A DNA stretch of 64,000 bases, taken from contig CM074144.1 in NCBI GenBank assembly GCA_037178625.1, forward strand, positions 434,001-498,000, in the 5' to 3' direction. Origin of the DNA: Skeletonema tropicum (Eukaryota; Bacillariophyta; Thalassiosirophyceae; Thalassiosirales; Thalassiosiraceae). The notes beneath the pieces were generated by a model, which did no database searches, had not been told where the DNA came from, and saw only the letters and a program-made list of their open reading frames with translations. Each line of letters begins with the position of its first letter. Positions within the stretch are counted from its first letter, which is position 1. This document shows, in pieces, positions 1-10,574 of this stretch. The translations under genes were made by a program, and so were the position numbers.

Positions 1-1
1 G

Positions 2-865
2 CTGCTCGGCGCAGACATCCATGTCCATACAGACCACAAAAATCTTACCTTTCCTAATCTCAACACGCAGCGAGTATTGCGTTGGAGAATGTATGTTGAA
101 GAATTCAACCCAACTATCCACTACGTGCCAGGACCCAAGAATATCCTAGCCGACACCTTTTCCCGCATGCCAACAGACGCGGACGAGGCTGAACCAGCAT
201 CTGAAATGGACAAGCAACATGAGGATAATTTTTCTCTTTGTTATCATTTTGTTCGTCTTTCTGAAGATGATCCTCCAGATGACGAAGTCATGGTGGGGAA
301 GAGTACGATAGAAGAAAGTAATTTCTGCTTTCATACGCCGTGGATTACTCCAGGCAACACTATTGATTATGACGAAAGAAACTCAGCATCTGCCGAGAGC
401 GACGCTGTGCCTCATACTTCAGTGCTCGACGACCCAGAGCTAGTCGAGTGTTTTCTTAACTTACCTCAGTTGGCGGCTGCGAATGAATCACCGCTACGAT
501 GGGAAAATGTACATGAGATGCAGCAGACCGATGATCAGCTGCAAGAGTACTTACAACGGTTTCCAGATAGGTACCGATACAAGATGATCGAAGGACATCC
601 AATTTTGGTACACACCAAACCAGGTGATAACCCTGACACGCAATGGAAGATTGCATTGCCACTCAATATGATACCGCAGACAATTGCGTTTTATCACGCT
701 ATACTTGGACATCCAGGTAACAAGCGATTAAGAGAATCACTACAAGCTAGATACTATCATCCGCAGCTGCGAAGCTTCTGCGAACGTCATCATTGCGATG
801 TATGCCAAAGAGAGAAACTCGATGGACCTGGATATGGCCATCTACCTGAACTGAGAAATGCATGA
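2..865 (+). pseudogene. Ty3/gypsy polyprotein: RNase H end and integrase zinc domain
   Basis: The reading frame is open from the window edge (base 2), so the reverse transcriptase lies outside. The first 60 residues read as the C-terminal RNase H end of a Ty3/gypsy polyprotein (HTDHKNLTF, then LRWRMYVEEF and the GPKNILADTFSR signature). After an acidic linker comes the integrase HHCC zinc finger (HAILGHPGNKR, then CDVCQREK, about residues 205-250). The frame ends at 865 just before the integrase core, which continues in another frame from about 855, so a one-base frameshift separates the two halves. Together they form the 3' part of one pol gene. Family assignment is firm; activity is unlikely because of the break and the premature stop downstream. 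Confidence 0.9.
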
Positions 866-1634
866 AGCACCTTGGACCGAAGTCGCTGTGGATTGCATTG
901 GACCTTGGAAGATTGAAGTCAATGGCCAAGAATGCGAGCTCAATGCTCTTACATGCATAGATACATGCACTAATCTAGTCGAGCTCGTCAGACTGGACAA
1001 TAAGACAGCAGAACATTGCCGCGACAAGTTCTCACAATCATGGTTAGCAAGATATCCATTACCAACACGATGTGTACATGACAACGGAAAAGAATTCGTA
1101 GGTTATGAATTCCAACGCCGCCTTGAAGTCCTAGGAATCAAGGACGTAGCTACTACCAGCAGGAATCCTCAATCAAATGCAATATGCGAACGCATGCATC
1201 AAACAGTAGGAAATATTCTACGCACTACATTGAAGTCAAATCCACCACAGAATTTGCAACAAGCAAATGACATCCTCGACGCGGCTTTGTCTACAGTTAT
1301 GCACGCTCTTAGATCAAACGTCGGTACTGCCATTGGAAGTGCTCCTGGAGCCTTAGTGTTTGGACGTGACATGTTCATTAACCTTCCACTCGTTGCAGAT
1401 TGGCATACGATAACGAATCGACGTGAGCTCATCGTCAATGAATCGCTACGACGACATAACGCCAAACGACGACGATATGACTACGTAGTCGGGCAACGTG
1501 TGCTGAAGAAAAGACACAAGCCAGCCAAGTTAGGTGACAGGACAGAAGGTCCCTACAATATAACACAAGTACATACAAATGGAACAGTCACTGTACTTCT
1601 TCGTCCAGGGATTACTGAGCGAATCAATATATGA
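858..1634 (+). pseudogene. Ty3/gypsy integrase core and C-terminal domain
   Basis: This frame continues the preceding one after a single-base shift. It holds the retroviral-type integrase core with all three catalytic acidic residues visible: Asp in VDCIGPW, Asp in HDNGKEF and Glu in NAICERMHQ. The C-terminal part (YDYVVGQRVL, then KLGDRTEGPYNI) is the usual Ty3 integrase tail. The frame stops at a TGA (1632-1634). Reading through it in frame gives RVIPYRE and then TAA at 1656-1658, the typical end of such integrases, so the TGA looks like a CGA-to-TGA nonsense change. The element is therefore damaged twice. Confidence 0.9.
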
Positions 1635-1658
1635 CGGGTGATTCCCTATCGTGAGTAA

Positions 1659-2121
1659 TACCGTCTCCCCCGACGATGCGAGTGTAGTTGAAGCAGCTCG
1701 AGCTAGGTTTTCGTTGCTTTCCTAGCAGAAGGTTTAAATTCCTTCGAAGGTTGAAACTCCTTCATTCACACAACAACCAATGTCTATGTTAAGTGCGCGC
1801 ACGCTGGGTTAAGACCAACTAATTCAGTGACTTGATCGATCAGAGGTTAACTAGCAGGGTCGATTGTGGGATCGATCCTGGTGGGGAAGAGTGCTATGCC
1901 CAGTACGACAGGTACGGTCATTGCCTAAGAGATTCCTAAGATTCTCTGAGTAGATGGTTTGGCGATCTGCGAACCAGAGAGGATTCTCGATAATAAGAAA
2001 GATTAGCTGTTGGCGATCATGAGAAGCCAACTTGTAGTGATAACATCTCATAACTTCATTGAACCAACACTTTCAACGAACTCCGTATTTATTACAGTCA
2101 TTCACCGACAGTGGTTGAACA
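1659..2121 (+). repeat. possible 3' non-coding end or LTR of the Ty3/gypsy element
   Basis: No gene is seen here. A stretch starting TGTCTATG at 1781 and ending TTGAACA at 2121 has the TGT...ACA form of an LTR (about 341 bp) and ends exactly where the next inverted repeat begins. No purine-rich tract precedes 1781 and the 5' LTR is outside the window, so the LTR call is only a suggestion. Confidence 0.3.
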
Positions 2122-2420
2122 GTCATTACGAGGTAGAGTTAGAGTCATGATCGTCTACTTTCGACTTATTAGTCTCTGCCACGTAACGCAGACATATTTT
2201 GGTGATGATGCAGCTGCCTCGTCCTACTTCTTAATTAGTGTGGGTCTTGATTCCAAATTTCTACACAATTTATCGATCGAAGGAAGCAAAGACAAAAGTT
2301 TTGTCCTTTTTCGGGGCTGTAGTGTCTTTTCTCATCAAGACCCCCGCCCGTTCGGTACCCATTTAAGTAAGAAGGTTATATGACCATGACCCCACTTTAC
2401 TCTCTATGTACCTAACTTTA
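2122..2420. repeat. left arm of about 300-bp inverted repeat around the DNA transposon
   Basis: This block reappears inverted at 6351-6656 with only small differences (a few bases, including a short insertion). The outer ends are GTCATTACGAGG and its complement. The inner ends, if joined without the transposon, would read as a palindrome centred on TA (CTAACTT-TA-AGTTAG). The block carries no convincing gene, although an open frame of 90 codons crosses it. Confidence 0.8.
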
Positions 2421-3182
2421 GCTACAGGGGTCAAAAAAGGTGAATTACAGAAAAGGTGTCTAACGGAGCCTCCAAAATCAGATTTTTGCACAACTCACTT
2501 CACCGACATGCATTGACACATAAGATCATCCTACCATAGCACACGCCGTATCACTTCAGTAAAAAGACATAACAAACCTACGATGTGGCGATTACCCCAT
2601 TTTTTGACGCTGAATCCAATGGTGGCATCATCGTTGGATGATAAGCAATGTTGACTGACGTATCGACCGCTACATCAGCAGCTGCGTTTTGTGCCGATTT
2701 TGAACACATATCATGATGTATGCAACAAAATACAAAGGTGTTAATGACTTAACAGCTACTTTATGTCATCCACCATGTCGTACATGTATAAAATACGAAT
2801 AATGATCAACAATAACATCGTAATCGAGCCTGATAGAAGCAAAGTAGTGAAACATGCGGGGGAATGCGGTGCAGATACATTGGTGAGATTTGAACGTAAT
2901 ACTTGTACAGTATGATAGATGCCAACGAACCAATAAAATAACCGTTGCAACAGCAATCTGTGTACTCCTTCCCTTGTTACTTCCGAGAGCCAGCCTCCTC
3001 CCCTTGCCAATAGAGAAGGCGGATATTCGAGAGAGACTCTGTCTGGTTACAGAGCACTTCAGGGTCACTATGGAATCTCCGTTACAGATCATGGTAATAC
3101 CTACGCGCCTTCAGTTTCGACAGCAACGACTGCTTCCAAGCGCTTTGATGCCACGAAAGATCTTCATATCCTCAATGCAAGA

Positions 3183-4799
3183 ATGCAAGATGCCAAAGAG
3201 CTCGTTGTCGACTACGCAAATACTTTTCTAGACAATAACGCAAGTCACACGCAGAAGAAGTACGCTGCAAATGAGATGAAGAAGGTCTTACCTACATTCC
3301 TTGATGAAGCACAAGCCACCATCCACAGATCTGCCGTCCGTACTGCTAACATGCCAGCCATGAAACAACTGCAGCAGCGCCAAGAGGCTAACTTACGACA
3401 GCATGTTATCTCTGAAAAATCGAAGAAGAGGCCTGCTGTCCAGATGATTCAACATTTCTCTAAGCAAGAAGCTGCTAGGAAGAAGCCGGCAGCAAGAGTC
3501 TCTCCACCGCCCCAAGCTCAAGGTCAAGCTGCACATTCTGCAAGAACAAGGCAGCAGAAAATGGCTCAAAAGCTGAAGATGCCTAAGGCAAATGACCCAC
3601 CTGTTCCTGCAAATGGACATACATACACACCAGTTGAGTGCATGAAGATTGTCATGGCTGCCAACCCGATGAATAAGAAGAGGTCAGTTGCGCAAGGTGC
3701 CCTAGTGAACAAGATTATTGCCAAGCAGTATGTTCCTGTCTCCAAGAAAACCCTCTACATGCATATTGAGAAGTTCCGCTCGTCGAAGACGTATTTGGCT
3801 ACCGATGAATGGAATAAGAGAGGTCGGCGCAGAGTGGCCGGGGATGACCAGCTCCACGTAGTCATTCGTCAATTCCAAGAGGATCTGGGAAGAGCACTGA
3901 AGAAGACGGATGTGAATGATATTTTGGCGGAAGTAGAAAGGAGAGATGCAATCAAGCGAGGCCTCTCAATTTGCCATTGCCGGAAGACTTTCCCAAAAGC
4001 TACAGTTGGTCTCTACAGCACTATTATTGCGGACATGCAAGATAATTTTCTTGTCACTTCAGCTGTGCGGAAAACAAATGCTCGATATACTGCAGAGACG
4101 TCTCTTCGCGGATCGGTGGCGTCTCTTACCACAGTTGGTGCATCCCACTTTGAGGTATGCGAGGAAGAGGATCCCAAGTTTCTTCTTGCATTAGAGAAAT
4201 TAGATGAGAGCGAGAAGAAGTTGTACGACATCGTGAAACAATATCACGGAAACAAGCCTCTCAGATGCGTGAAGCCTTTCATGGTGACCTCGTCCGATTG
4301 CGAAACTGAGTTCATATGTCAAGGGGAAATGGCTGGTGTAGAAGATGCACTGCAGTGGCGGGTCATTGATGGTCCTTCTTTGGAAGCCAAAGGTACTAAT
4401 GCCATTTATGATGTAGATGAAAACGATACGTCGTTTGGCGGAATGAGGGCAAAATGCCATCACATCATGGCAGGCACTTGCGACATGGCCCCGCCATGTG
4501 TTGCTATCCTCGGACTCACAGACAAGGATCTACCGAATGATGACATGGTTGAGATCGTATTGAAGAATCTGTGGCGTGGAGGGACCGAGGACATTCATGT
4601 CCTGCTGATCAAGGGAAAGGAGGGAGCAGAAAAGAAAAGATTTGATTACATTCGTGAGAAGATCTACTTTCCTTTTGTGGATAAGATGAGGAAGAAATAC
4701 GGGAATTACGATCACGCTGAAGGCGCACCTATCCCCGATGAATTATTTGGTGTTATGTGGTGCGATGGAGACACTTCGCAGATTGCTACTGCGCGATGA
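3183..4799 (+). CDS. transposase, N-terminal part (DNA-binding domain and first catalytic region)
   Basis: 538 codons from the first ATG. The same frame stays open without ATG back to about 2937 and reads like protein, so the true start probably lies in an upstream exon or further 5'. Residues 1-145 are rich in Gln, Lys and Ala. Residues 148-290 form a helix-turn-helix-like module (YTPVECMKIV, then SKKTLYMHIEKF, then a WNKRGRRR basic motif). Residues 290-530 carry acidic motifs (VTSSDCETEF and MWCDGDTSQI) that could supply DDE catalytic Asp residues. It ends by frameshift within about 4780-4799, where the next frame carries on. The family is not one I can name. The role as transposase is inferred from position inside terminal inverted repeats and from the domain order. 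Confidence 0.65.
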   Translation: MQDAKELVVDYANTFLDNNASHTQKKYAANEMKKVLPTFLDEAQATIHRSAVRTANMPAMKQLQQRQEANLRQHVISEKSKKRPAVQMIQHFSKQEAARKKPAARVSPPPQAQGQAAHSARTRQQKMAQKLKMPKANDPPVPANGHTYTPVECMKIVMAANPMNKKRSVAQGALVNKIIAKQYVPVSKKTLYMHIEKFRSSKTYLATDEWNKRGRRRVAGDDQLHVVIRQFQEDLGRALKKTDVNDILAEVERRDAIKRGLSICHCRKTFPKATVGLYSTIIADMQDNFLVTSAVRKTNARYTAETSLRGSVASLTTVGASHFEVCEEEDPKFLLALEKLDESEKKLYDIVKQYHGNKPLRCVKPFMVTSSDCETEFICQGEMAGVEDALQWRVIDGPSLEAKGTNAIYDVDENDTSFGGMRAKCHHIMAGTCDMAPPCVAILGLTDKDLPNDDMVEIVLKNLWRGGTEDIHVLLIKGKEGAEKKRFDYIREKIYFPFVDKMRKKYGNYDHAEGAPIPDELFGVMWCDGDTSQIATAR

Positions 4800-6015
4800 A
4801 GACCAAGCAATTGTCGACCAACTTACGAAGGAAAAGTCTCTCTCAGATTGTACTCTCGATGACTTTGCTGCCATCAATGCACCACTGCTGAAGTCATTCA
4901 TTGTAGCTCGACACCCTACCGCTACAGTCAAAAGTCGACTTCCAAACAAGGGGAAAATTGAATTTGCTCGGGCTATGTTGGATATGCCCGAAGAACACCG
5001 TGAAGAGACCCTCATTCTAATGGCATACAATGTGAGGACACTACGAAGTCGTGCCCTCTGTGCTCCTACCGATGATGAAACATCTACTGAAGAGGAAGCG
5101 GAAGAAGTTGAAGAGCAATGGAAAGTTCATCGAGTTGAAATTAATTTGAAGGAAAACTTATATCCAGTTGCACCATCTGTGCTACTTGGAAAATCAGCTT
5201 GGGTTGAATTGGTGTGTCGTATCTTTGATAAAGATGAGCAGTTGAACAGAGCATCGGTCACTGAAGCGTTAATGGCAAATGCGAACCAAGTCTGGGAACA
5301 TCTAAAGTCGCGGTTGCACAATCACCTCTGCCGTGTCAAGGAAAGTCAGCACCGCCATTGGTCTCTAATGTGGGCGAGGAAGAATCTAGCAGTAGTTGCT
5401 GCATACATGGTACTGTTCAAACACGCGAAGGATGTCTCTTGCGCAAACGAGCACTCTTGTCTCATCATCTTGCCTTCTCGAAGCTGCAATTACCTTCGCC
5501 CAACCAACAACAACGCAAATTGGCATGGAGCATACTTGCATGCGGACGAAAATGAAGACAAATTAATTCGATGTGGAATGACTACTCATACTGATGGATT
5601 CATTGGGCGCAATCATGAACATGAAAAGAGAGCCAAGGCCGATCGAAACGATGACAACTGCCTCTTTTATAATGCATATCCGTCAAAAGAGAGCAGACGG
5701 GCAGCTTGCCGAGCTAGAGATGGTTATTGGGAGAGTTTGGTACAATACGTTGCGGCGGGATTTGATCGAAGTGACGATGCAATTGCAGCATTCCAGCAGG
5801 ATGAGAGTGTAGGTGGGTTGTTCTTTATGAATGAAGAAGAACAACAAAGAATTAGAGCTCTGAAGTTGAGAGGAAAAGATCATGCGCAACAAAAGTTTGC
5901 AGTGATGACAGCGTACATGTTTGAACTGGGATATGACTTGGCTCTCTCACCTCTTTGCAATGTTTCGAAAAGCCCGGGATTCGAAGGTTGCGGACTACGT
6001 CGTCCTGAAGCATAA
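4738..6015 (+). CDS. transposase, C-terminal part
   Basis: This frame overlaps the previous one by 62 bp. Its first residues in the overlap are the out-of-frame reading, so true coding probably joins near LRRLLLRDEDQAIVDQL at about 4785. It contains an acidic stretch (TSTEEEAEEVEEQ), several WH-type aromatic motifs and a C-terminal region with QQKFAVMTAYMFELG. No known domain is recognised. A one-base frameshift or programmed shift between the two halves would explain the split. It lies wholly inside the terminal inverted repeats, with the right end 313 bp downstream of its stop. Confidence 0.55.
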   Translation: MNYLVLCGAMETLRRLLLRDEDQAIVDQLTKEKSLSDCTLDDFAAINAPLLKSFIVARHPTATVKSRLPNKGKIEFARAMLDMPEEHREETLILMAYNVRTLRSRALCAPTDDETSTEEEAEEVEEQWKVHRVEINLKENLYPVAPSVLLGKSAWVELVCRIFDKDEQLNRASVTEALMANANQVWEHLKSRLHNHLCRVKESQHRHWSLMWARKNLAVVAAYMVLFKHAKDVSCANEHSCLIILPSRSCNYLRPTNNNANWHGAYLHADENEDKLIRCGMTTHTDGFIGRNHEHEKRAKADRNDDNCLFYNAYPSKESRRAACRARDGYWESLVQYVAAGFDRSDDAIAAFQQDESVGGLFFMNEEEQQRIRALKLRGKDHAQQKFAVMTAYMFELGYDLALSPLCNVSKSPGFEGCGLRRPEA

Positions 6016-6350
6016 TGCTTATCACTCCTCTCCTCTTGTCGAGTTGATGTATTTGTGATGTTGTGTGTGGCAAATTTTGCGGCGCAAAGTAGATTGCATA
6101 ATATGTATAAATTTGTTGGATGCCAAGAGTATTGCATGCTGTTACACAAGTAATCAACTCGGCTTCTTTACATCCACATCCATTATCCCTCTCCATTATG
6201 TCTACAGCCGCAGGATCGAATGGTACTTCGTCATGGTTGAGACGGTAGATTTGATGGATTCTGATGGATTTTGTACAAATTTGTACTAATTCCCACGTGA
6301 CTGTTCTACGTTCAGGAAGAGGTGTTGTTCACCTTTTTTGACCCCTGTAG

Positions 6351-6656
6351 TAAGTTAGGTACATATAGAGAGTAAAGTGGGGTCATGGTCATATAACCTT
6401 CTTACTTAAATGGGTACCGAACGGGCGGGGGTCTTGATGAGAAAAGACACTACAGCCCCGAAAAAGGACAAAACTTTTGTCTTTGCTTCCTTCGATCGAT
6501 AAATTGTAGAAATTTGGAATCAAGACCCACACTAATTAAGAAGTATGTAGGACGAGGCAGCTGCATCATCACCAAAATATGTCTGCGTTACGTGGCAGAG
6601 ACTAATAAGTCGAAAGTAGACGATCATGACTCTAACTCTATGTACCTCGTAATGAC
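6351..6656. repeat. right arm of the inverted repeat around the DNA transposon
   Basis: Inverted copy of 2122-2420, starting TAAGTTAGG next to the transposon end and finishing CTCGTAATGAC. About 75 bp of sequence not seen elsewhere in the window follow (6657-6731) before the inverted copy of the transposon 5' end. Confidence 0.8.
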
Positions 6657-6731
6657 CACCAAGGCAAGGAGTACAACCGAGTGGGACCAATCAACCCCAC
6701 CACACCATCTCCTGCAGCGCATGCATGCAAC

Positions 6732-7509
6732 CTTTGGCATCTTGCATTCTTGCATTGAGGATATGAAGATCTTTCGTGGCATCAAAGCGCTTGGAAGCAG
6801 TCGTTGCTGTCGAAACTGAAGGCGCGTAGGTATTACCATGATCTGTAACGGAGATTCCATAGTGACCCTGAAGTGCTCTGTAACCAGACAGAGTCTCTCT
6901 CGAATATCCGCCTTCTCTATTGGCAAGGGGAGGAGGCTGGCTCTCGGAAGTAACAAGGGAAGGAGTACACAGATTGCTGTTGCAACGGTTATTTTATTGG
7001 TTCGTTGGCATCTATCATACTGTACAAGTATTACGTTCAAATCTCACCAATGTATCTGCACCGCATTCCCCCGCATGTTTCACTACTTTGCTTCTATCAG
7101 GCTCGATTACGATGTTATTGTTGATCATTATTCGTATTTTATACATGTACGACATGGTGGATGACATAAAGTAGCTGTTAAGTCATTAACACCTTTGTAT
7201 TTTGTTGCATACATCATGATATGTGTTCAAAATCGGCACAAAACGCAGCTGCTGATGTAGCGGTCGATACGTCAGTCAACATTGCTTATCATCCAACGAT
7301 GATGCCACCATTGGATTCAGCGTCAAAAAATGGGGTAATCGCCACATCGTAGGTTTGTTATGTCTTTTTACTGAAGTGATACGGCGTGTGCTATGGTAGG
7401 ATGATCTTATGTGTCAATGCATGTCGGTGAAGTGAGTTGTGCAAAAATCTGATTTTGGAGGCTCCGTTAGACACCTTTTCTGTAATTCACCTTTTTTGAC
7501 CCCTGTAGC
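6732..7509 (-). mobile_element. inverted 778-bp copy of the transposon 5' end
   Basis: The reverse complement matches 2421-3198 over its whole length with no difference that I can see, so the duplication is recent. It includes the terminal inverted repeat (ending CCCCTGTAGC at 7509) and the first few codons of the transposase frame, then stops abruptly at TGCCAAAG. It cannot encode transposase. It may be the remnant of a second copy truncated during an aberrant transposition or repair event. Confidence 0.85.
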
Positions 7510-8243
7510 TTACATTTAAAATAATCTATCTATCTATCAAATTTGCAGTAGTTGGCCATCTCGCTCTGATAATCTTGAAGCCACGTCCTTACTTAATGTT
7601 CTATCTTCTGCACTTATGACCAATGCAAATATTTGGTCATCTACTAATAATATGACCCCCTATATTCAAGTGCAAGACTAAACTGTCATGTACCATCATC
7701 AACTCGCTCGATCATCTTGCCACGTACTTGATACATTCTATAACTTCTGTACTTACTTATGACCAATCAAGTATTTGGTCATCTACTAACAATATGACCC
7801 CCTTTATTCAAGTGCAAGACTAAAACTGTCATGTACAAGTTCGGATATAAGAAGAAGAAATGTGTTCGTACGCTGAGCTGCGACAATATGCTTGCTTGAT
7901 TCGCGGAGCAAGTTAATCGCTTTTCGTTATCCGCTGAAAGACCGGGACTTCATGAGAGCCTTGTACGCCTAACGATAATCGAGCAATATGGCTAGCTTGT
8001 TAACATCACACAGGTGTTGACCAAGTGCCTAAGGTCTTTTCCCGCATGAGAATTCCGTTCCTCATTTTCAGCGTATTATACTTTTCATTACTCTACTATT
8101 GCATTAAAATCATATCATGTGCCATGGATTCTCTTTCTTGTTCCCCTATCAGCAGCTACGATAGTCTCATCTCTCTAATGGCTCTGCTTCGCCGTGACCA
8201 GCTCACTCAACATTGGACACATCCCCACGTCAGAATCTTGGAC
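7510..8243. repeat. intergenic region with a diverged direct repeat containing a stem-loop
   Basis: No gene is seen. Two imperfect copies of about 115 bp (7572-7691 and 7721-7834) lie in direct order. Each contains ATGACCAA, a 7-8 base loop and TTGGTCAT, a perfect 8-bp stem kept in both copies although the loops differ. A short (ATCT)n run lies at about 7523-7537. Confidence 0.6.
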
Positions 8244-10205
8244 TCATAATGGCGGCTTTTCATTCATATCTCCATTGACTCGGTGTTCATCATTTGCAAT
8301 CATTGTTTTTGTTTCTTTAGTCATTTTGCCGAGCATTTCATAATTGTGTTCCACATTTGCATCTGAGTCCATACTAGCAGAATAATGATTGGATTGCTCA
8401 TTCGTAACAGGAGGATGCGTAACTGAAGGAACTGTCGTAGAACCTGCTATCTCTTGATCAGTACTATCATTATTGACATCATCAGAGATCAAAATCTCCG
8501 ATGGTAATGCATCACCAGCATCAATCCATCGTGACGAGGCCCCAAAATTCAATTCACTCACAAGAACATCCACTCGAATATTGTGCGCTCGGTACCCCTC
8601 CCTCCCAAACGGGTCCAAAAACGATTTACTCAACTCGAGCAACCCCTTAAAGAACAACGTTAACAACCCCGACGATATAATATTGAATGTACCCATCTTG
8701 GTATACAACGCCAACGGAGCCAGAATTGTCAACGTATCGACAAAGACTTCCATCACTTGGACATATGCCATTGGCATCCGACCAGCATTGTAATCACCAA
8801 TGTTAAAGTATTCGGCACGTAACTCATTCAGCAGTCGGAGTATGTTATCCTCCATCGCTTGTGTTCCACGTAATTCTCCTCGTTCCATCCCATCAATACA
8901 CCGAATTCCAGCCCATTCCAACATCACATACGAGTATTGACTCGGTGGTAATCCCGTCGCAATCAATGCCTCCTTCTCCCGCTGCGTCAACTGTTCATAA
9001 TCCACCAACATATCCAACCCCTCATCACTCAACAACATTGGTCCAAATTGCGATGCATCAAAGTTTCTATGCAACAAATCATCATCTCCAATGATGCCCC
9101 CCTCGGTGACACAGGTGTCTCCAAACCCATCACTATGGGTTGGAGTTGAGGCCCAGAAGAAGGTATGTGACATTCGCAAGTATCGTGCGACATCTTCGAC
9201 TAGTTTTCGTGCATCACGCTTCTTGGGAGTATCCTTTGTAGTAGAAGCAGTAGCAGTATCACCAACACCAACACCTTCACCATGGAGTGCATTCCCCTCA
9301 TCCACTACACCACTCCGCGCATATCCCGTAGTCCCATCCACATCTCCATACCCCGCACTCCGTTTCGCACCCGTACTCACCAACATGCACAACCCATTAA
9401 TCCGTCCTTGTATCGCTCGAGTTGCAAAGTAGGTCATTCTCCATTGAGTATACGCATGATTGACAAAAAACGACAATGTGAAAATGGTCAAACTTAATTG
9501 ATACTCCCAGAGTCCATTGATGGCCACGAGGGTATCAATGATTGGATCTTTACTGTGGGGTATTTCAAAGGAGGTCCATGACATGTGCGCTATTAAACTG
9601 GTCACATCCCCCCCATTGACGGCCGCAGTGGCAATTAAATACAACGTGTAGTGATAATACGCATACAAATCCACAATGAGCGCCCAAACCAATGAAATTA
9701 GCACATTGTTAAAGGTCATTTGACGAATGGTGCCATCCCAACGTGTCCATAGCCACAATCCATCGGGATCATATTCAGCTACTACAGGACGGTTGGAGGA
9801 GGTGGAGATGGCCCAACGGGTGAGTTTTTCGAATTGGCCTGGTTTGAAGCCCGGTGTGGATGGGGCGCCGCGGAAGAATTGTTTGGCTGAGTCTTTATTG
9901 CTGGACCGCTTCTTTTGGCTGTTGGTGTTGGTGGTGGAAGAAGAGGTGGTGGTTGGGTCAGGGTTGGTATTTTCGGGAACGACATAGTACAGTGGAGGTA
10001 TTCTTGTCCTTCTTGAAGTAGTGGAGAGAGATAATGGTGTTAAGAACGACGATGCTTCTCTTATTTTTGTCGAGGCAATTAAGAAGCCAATTAAGAAGAG
10101 CCACCGGCACCATTGACATATCAGCATTTTACTGCTACACTGTATTCTTCTATCCATTATTCCAAGTGGTCGGCGCAGCCTATTGTATTGATGGACCGGA
10201 CACAA
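8244..10205 (-). CDS. plastid-targeted bestrophin-like anion channel
   Basis: 653 codons from the first ATG. An internal Met at residue 27 (start at 10127) gives a clean signal peptide (ICQWCRWLFLIGFLIAS) followed by EASSFLTP, a Phe-type plastid entry motif, so I favour a start at 10127 or 10157. The bestrophin/UPF0187 fold is shown by hydrophobic segments at about 170-195, 235-260 and 490-515, and by the family signature near 530-555 (FLDPFGREGY, then VDVLVSELNFGASSRW). A long Gly/Thr-rich insertion splits the domain around residues 280-345. Bestrophins conduct Cl- and HCO3-; algal thylakoid members are known to feed bicarbonate towards the pyrenoid. It is divergently arranged with the SulP gene. 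Family is secure; the bicarbonate role is inferred. Confidence 0.85.
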   Translation of the reverse strand: MCPVHQYNRLRRPLGIMDRRIQCSSKMLICQWCRWLFLIGFLIASTKIREASSFLTPLSLSTTSRRTRIPPLYYVVPENTNPDPTTTSSSTTNTNSQKKRSSNKDSAKQFFRGAPSTPGFKPGQFEKLTRWAISTSSNRPVVAEYDPDGLWLWTRWDGTIRQMTFNNVLISLVWALIVDLYAYYHYTLYLIATAAVNGGDVTSLIAHMSWTSFEIPHSKDPIIDTLVAINGLWEYQLSLTIFTLSFFVNHAYTQWRMTYFATRAIQGRINGLCMLVSTGAKRSAGYGDVDGTTGYARSGVVDEGNALHGEGVGVGDTATASTTKDTPKKRDARKLVEDVARYLRMSHTFFWASTPTHSDGFGDTCVTEGGIIGDDDLLHRNFDASQFGPMLLSDEGLDMLVDYEQLTQREKEALIATGLPPSQYSYVMLEWAGIRCIDGMERGELRGTQAMEDNILRLLNELRAEYFNIGDYNAGRMPMAYVQVMEVFVDTLTILAPLALYTKMGTFNIISSGLLTLFFKGLLELSKSFLDPFGREGYRAHNIRVDVLVSELNFGASSRWIDAGDALPSEILISDDVNNDSTDQEIAGSTTVPSVTHPPVTNEQSNHYSASMDSDANVEHNYEMLGKMTKETKTMIANDEHRVNGDMNEKPPL

Positions 10206-10574
10206 TCATTGATCTACAGCAAAGCAAAGAGCAAAGACATGCGCTTTTTTGCTGAGTGTTCCAAGTGCAAGTGAGAATTGCAAAGAAGGTGATGTGTCAA
10301 CTTCCCAGCAAAAGGTGTCAAAAGTGCCCAAGTGATGCCGGCAGTTCGATCAACTACATACTTCAACAAAACCGTGTGACGTGCGTGTGGCGGGGCTAGC
10401 TTTGTCTCTACATAACCAAATATCTACCTCAAAGATACGCTACCCAAAAATTACCAGTAAGTAACATGTAGTTGATAAGCACGCTTTCGAAGAAGCTCGA
10501 CGCGAGAAAGCAAGAAAGAAACGAAGAAGAAACTGCATCCAACTTTCAGCATCTTTTCCATCACATAAAAATGC
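10206..10574. promoter_or_regulatory. shared divergent promoter region of the bestrophin and SulP genes
   Basis: About 370 bp (up to about 470 bp with the preferred starts) separate the two divergent genes and must hold both promoters. I see no certain TATA box or known element. The proximity suggests possible co-regulation, which is inference only. Confidence 0.4.

Larger units (their letters stand above)
2421..6350 (+). mobile_element. DNA transposon with 22-23-bp terminal inverted repeats and DDE-like transposase
   Basis: The termini share CTACAGGGGTCAAAAAAGG plus a few more bases in inverted orientation (2422-2444 and 6328-6350). TA flanks both ends (2419-2420 and 6351-6352), consistent with a TA target duplication as in the Tc1/mariner (IS630) supergroup. 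Between the ends lies one long coding region in two frames (below). The element occupies the centre of a larger inverted repeat. Its first 778 bp are present again, inverted and apparently identical, at 6732-7509. Superfamily placement rests on the TA flanks and weak Asp motifs, and is tentative. Confidence 0.75.

Noticed and set aside
2756..3092. Overlapping small frames duplicated at 6838-7174
   Set aside because: They are duplicated only because the 778-bp block is; the frames lack protein character and are terminal transposon sequence.
8025..8249. 74-codon plus-strand frame before the bestrophin gene's 3' end
   Set aside because: Low-complexity hydrophobic reading, overlaps the bestrophin stop, no start context or homology.
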